Shown piece by piece: positions 4,148-5,741 of a stretch of DNA of 5,741 nt; position 1 is the first letter of the stretch; each line of letters starts with the position of its first letter. The notes under the pieces were generated by a model. The model worked only from the letters and a program-made list of their open reading frames with translations, was not told where the DNA came from and ran no database searches. Position numbers and translations under genes: made by a program. The stretch is from Candidatus Altarchaeota archaeon. Its GTDB lineage: Archaea; Altiarchaeota; Altiarchaeia; IMC4; SCGC-AAA252-I15. The stretch spans positions 1-5,741 of the forward strand of contig JAPKXP010000026.1 in NCBI GenBank assembly GCA_026394745.1, given 5' to 3'.

Positions 4148-5741
4148 ATGCCTAAGATTATAGGAATAGATTTGGGTACAAGCAACTCTGCAGCAGCCGC
4201 GATGATGGGCGGAAGACCGACAATCATACCGTCCACCGAAGGGACGACCCTCGGCGGAAAAGCCTTCCCGTCATACGTCGCCTTCACAAAGGACGGGCAG
4301 CGCCTCGTCGGGGAGCCTGCGAGAAGGCAGGCAGCCTCCAACCCTGAACGAACCATCATGGCGATAAAGAGGAAGATGGGAACCGACTACAGGATAACGA
4401 TAGACAACAAGACGTACACCCCCCAGGAGATATCAGCCATGATACTCCAGAAAATCAAGGAGGACGCCGAAGCGTTCCTCGGCGACAAAGTCACTGAAGC
4501 AGTAATAACGGTCCCAGCATACTTCAACGACAACCAGAGGACTGCAACCAAGGACGCAGGAAAAATCGCAGGACTCGAAGTAAAAAGGATAATCAACGAA
4601 CCGACGGCAGCGGCGCTCGCCTACGGACTCGACAAGGAAGGCAAGGAAATGAAGATCGCGGTCCTCGACCTCGGCGGAGGAACCTTCGACGTCACCATCA
4701 TGGAGATGGGACAGTCTGTATTCGAGGTCATATCGACTTCAGGAGACACGCAGCTTGGCGGGACGGACATGGACAGCCACCTGGTAGACTACATAGTCGA
4801 AGAGTTCAGGAAGCAGGAGGGCGCAGACCTTCGGAAGGACAAGAAGGCGATGCAGCGAGTCAGGGACGCCGCTGAGAAGGCGAAGATAGAGCTCTCAAGC
4901 ACGACGTCCACGAGCATCAACCTGCCTTACATAACGATAAACCAAAGCAGCGAGCCGCTGCACCTCGACCTGAATTTGACTAGGGCGAAACTGGAGGAAC
5001 TCATAGACGACATACTCAAGAGGCTGATACACCCGATGCAGCAGGCCCTCGACGACTCGAAGCTCTCGAAAAACCAGATAGACAAGATAATCCTCGTCGG
5101 AGGCCCGACCAGGATGCCCATCGTCAGGGAGACTTTCAAACGGTTCTTCGGCAAGGAGCCTGAAGGCGGCATAGACCCGATTGAGTGCTTCGCGATGGGA
5201 GCGGCAATACAGGCGGGCGTCTTAGCCGGCGAAGTGAAAGACATACTGCTGCTGGACGTGACGCCGCTAAGCCTCGGCATCGAGACTTTAGGGGGAGTCT
5301 TCACGAAGCTAATTGACAGGAACACCACAATCCCGACGAGAAAGAGCCAGATATTCAGCACCGCAGTCGACAACCAAAACAGCGTGGAAGTGCACGTGCT
5401 GCAAGGCGAACGGCCTATGGCAGGGGACAACACTACGCTCGGCAGGTTCAGCCTCGTGGGAATACCACCCGCGCCAAGAGGAATACCGCAAATCGAGGTC
5501 GCGTTCGACATCGACGCCAACGGGATAATGCACGTTTCCGCGAAAGACCTAGGCACAGGAAAAGAACAGAGAATCACCATAACGGCATCCACAAAGCTCT
5601 CCGACGGCGACATCGAGAAGATGGTGAATAAGACCGCCAATGCGCTCCGGGAGCTGGGCGTCAGGGTCGATGACCGGATCATCATACTGATGCTGGACGT
5701 TCCGCAATTCTACGCGGTTTTCTGGGGGGCGATCAAGATCG
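4148..5741 (+). CDS. dnaK: DnaK (Hsp70) chaperone, 3' end replaced and open to window end
   Basis: ATP-driven chaperone; normal Hsp70 sequence to about residue 493. The ATPase domain (1-364) shows the phosphate-1 motif IIGIDLGTSNS (4-14), the catalytic lysine in AIKRKMG (Lys74), NEPTAAALAYG, phosphate-2 DLGGGTFDV (174-182) and VGGPTRMP. The interdomain linker is DILLLD (365-370), about 23 residues earlier than in E. coli DnaK, because the subdomain IB insertion of proteobacterial DnaK is absent, as in Gram-positive and archaeal forms. The substrate-binding beta domain runs from VTPLSLGIE to about 485 (FDIDANGIMHVSAKD, KEQRITITAS). The alpha-helical lid should start at LSDGDIEKMV, but after that the frame continues as a stretch resembling an acyl-CoA ligase, with no stop before 5741. 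About 120 lid residues are missing. The start is fixed by a strong SD; grpE ends one base before. Confidence 0.93.
   Translation, partial: MPKIIGIDLGTSNSAAAAMMGGRPTIIPSTEGTTLGGKAFPSYVAFTKDGQRLVGEPARRQAASNPERTIMAIKRKMGTDYRITIDNKTYTPQEISAMILQKIKEDAEAFLGDKVTEAVITVPAYFNDNQRTATKDAGKIAGLEVKRIINEPTAAALAYGLDKEGKEMKIAVLDLGGGTFDVTIMEMGQSVFEVISTSGDTQLGGTDMDSHLVDYIVEEFRKQEGADLRKDKKAMQRVRDAAEKAKIELSSTTSTSINLPYITINQSSEPLHLDLNLTRAKLEELIDDILKRLIHPMQQALDDSKLSKNQIDKIILVGGPTRMPIVRETFKRFFGKEPEGGIDPIECFAMGAAIQAGVLAGEVKDILLLDVTPLSLGIETLGGVFTKLIDRNTTIPTRKSQIFSTAVDNQNSVEVHVLQGERPMAGDNTTLGRFSLVGIPPAPRGIPQIEVAFDIDANGIMHVSAKDLGTGKEQRITITASTKLSDGDIEKMVNKTANALRELGVRVDDRIIILMLDVPQFYAVFWGAIKI
5621..5741 (+). other. Foreign segment: benzoate-CoA ligase-like fragment fused in frame
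   Basis: From about residue 492 of the dnaK frame the translation no longer resembles Hsp70. It reads MVNKTANALRELGV, then DDRIIILMLDVPQF and AVFWGAIKI. This matches the N-terminal part of ANL-superfamily acyl-CoA synthetases, especially benzoate- or hydroxybenzoate-CoA ligases, where ANALRxLGVxxxDRVxLxxLDxPEFxxxFxGAIKxG recurs about 40-80 residues from the start. Codon use also shifts: four of five Ile codons are ATC where the rest of the window favours ATA, and CGG appears twice among three Arg codons. The exact join cannot be placed, because IEKMV on the Hsp70 side and MVN on the ligase side run into each other (about 5612-5629). The most likely explanation is a chimeric join rather than a working fusion protein. 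Confidence 0.72.

Noticed and set aside
4927..5685. Long open frame (252 codons) on the minus strand opposite dnaK
   Set aside because: It is fully antisense to a clear Hsp70, has no recognisable domain and reads as low-complexity Ser-rich sequence. Antisense open frames of this kind over dnaK genes are a familiar artefact of codon bias. It also crosses the suspected chimeric join.
1..5741. RNA genes, CRISPR arrays, insertion sequences, attachment sites
   Set aside because: No tRNA-like folds, spaced repeats, terminal inverted repeats or transposase sequence could be seen, and coding genes fill almost the whole window.

Overview
The window looks like chromosomal DNA from an archaeon, quite possibly a member of the DPANN group or another small-genome lineage. 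The reasons are the Pyrococcus-like form of TrpA, a TrpB2-type tryptophan synthase beta chain, a single-domain KaiC-like ATPase, heavy use of ATA (Ile) and AGG (Arg) codons, TATA-box promoters about 24-34 bp ahead of start codons that lack a Shine-Dalgarno (SD) site, and a small VirB2/TrbC-like membrane protein of a kind often seen in DPANN genomes. The exact phylum cannot be read from the sequence alone.

Layout. Positions 1-2253 hold the distal end of a tryptophan operon on the + strand: the last 14 codons of what is probably trpB1, then trpA overlapping it by 4 bp, then trpB2 after a 44-bp gap. A short pyrimidine-rich spacer (2254-2300) carries a likely promoter for a KaiC-like ATPase gene (2301-3065). 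That gene runs tail to tail, 10 bp apart, into a minus-strand gene for a 151-residue three-helix membrane protein (3076-3531). An AT-rich divergent promoter region (3532-3609) then leads into the chaperone pair grpE (3610-4146) and dnaK (from 4148). There is no gene-free stretch longer than 78 bp, and I saw no RNA gene, CRISPR array or insertion sequence.

How the genes work together. TrpA makes indole from indole-3-glycerol phosphate and TrpB1 condenses it with serine. TrpB2 is a second beta-type enzyme in the same transcription unit. GrpE is the nucleotide exchange factor of DnaK, and the two genes form a tight operon. The KaiC-like ATPase and the membrane protein are separately transcribed and have no evident link to either set.

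The most striking anomaly is at the right end. The dnaK reading frame is a normal Hsp70 up to about residue 493, where the helical lid should begin. It then changes, in frame and without a stop, into what looks like part of the N-terminal domain of an acyl-CoA synthetase of the benzoate-CoA ligase type, with different codon preferences. This is most likely a chimeric join (assembly or amplification artefact, or a recombination event) at a short shared stretch near 5615-5629. The last ~115 bp should not be taken as the true continuation of this locus without checking.
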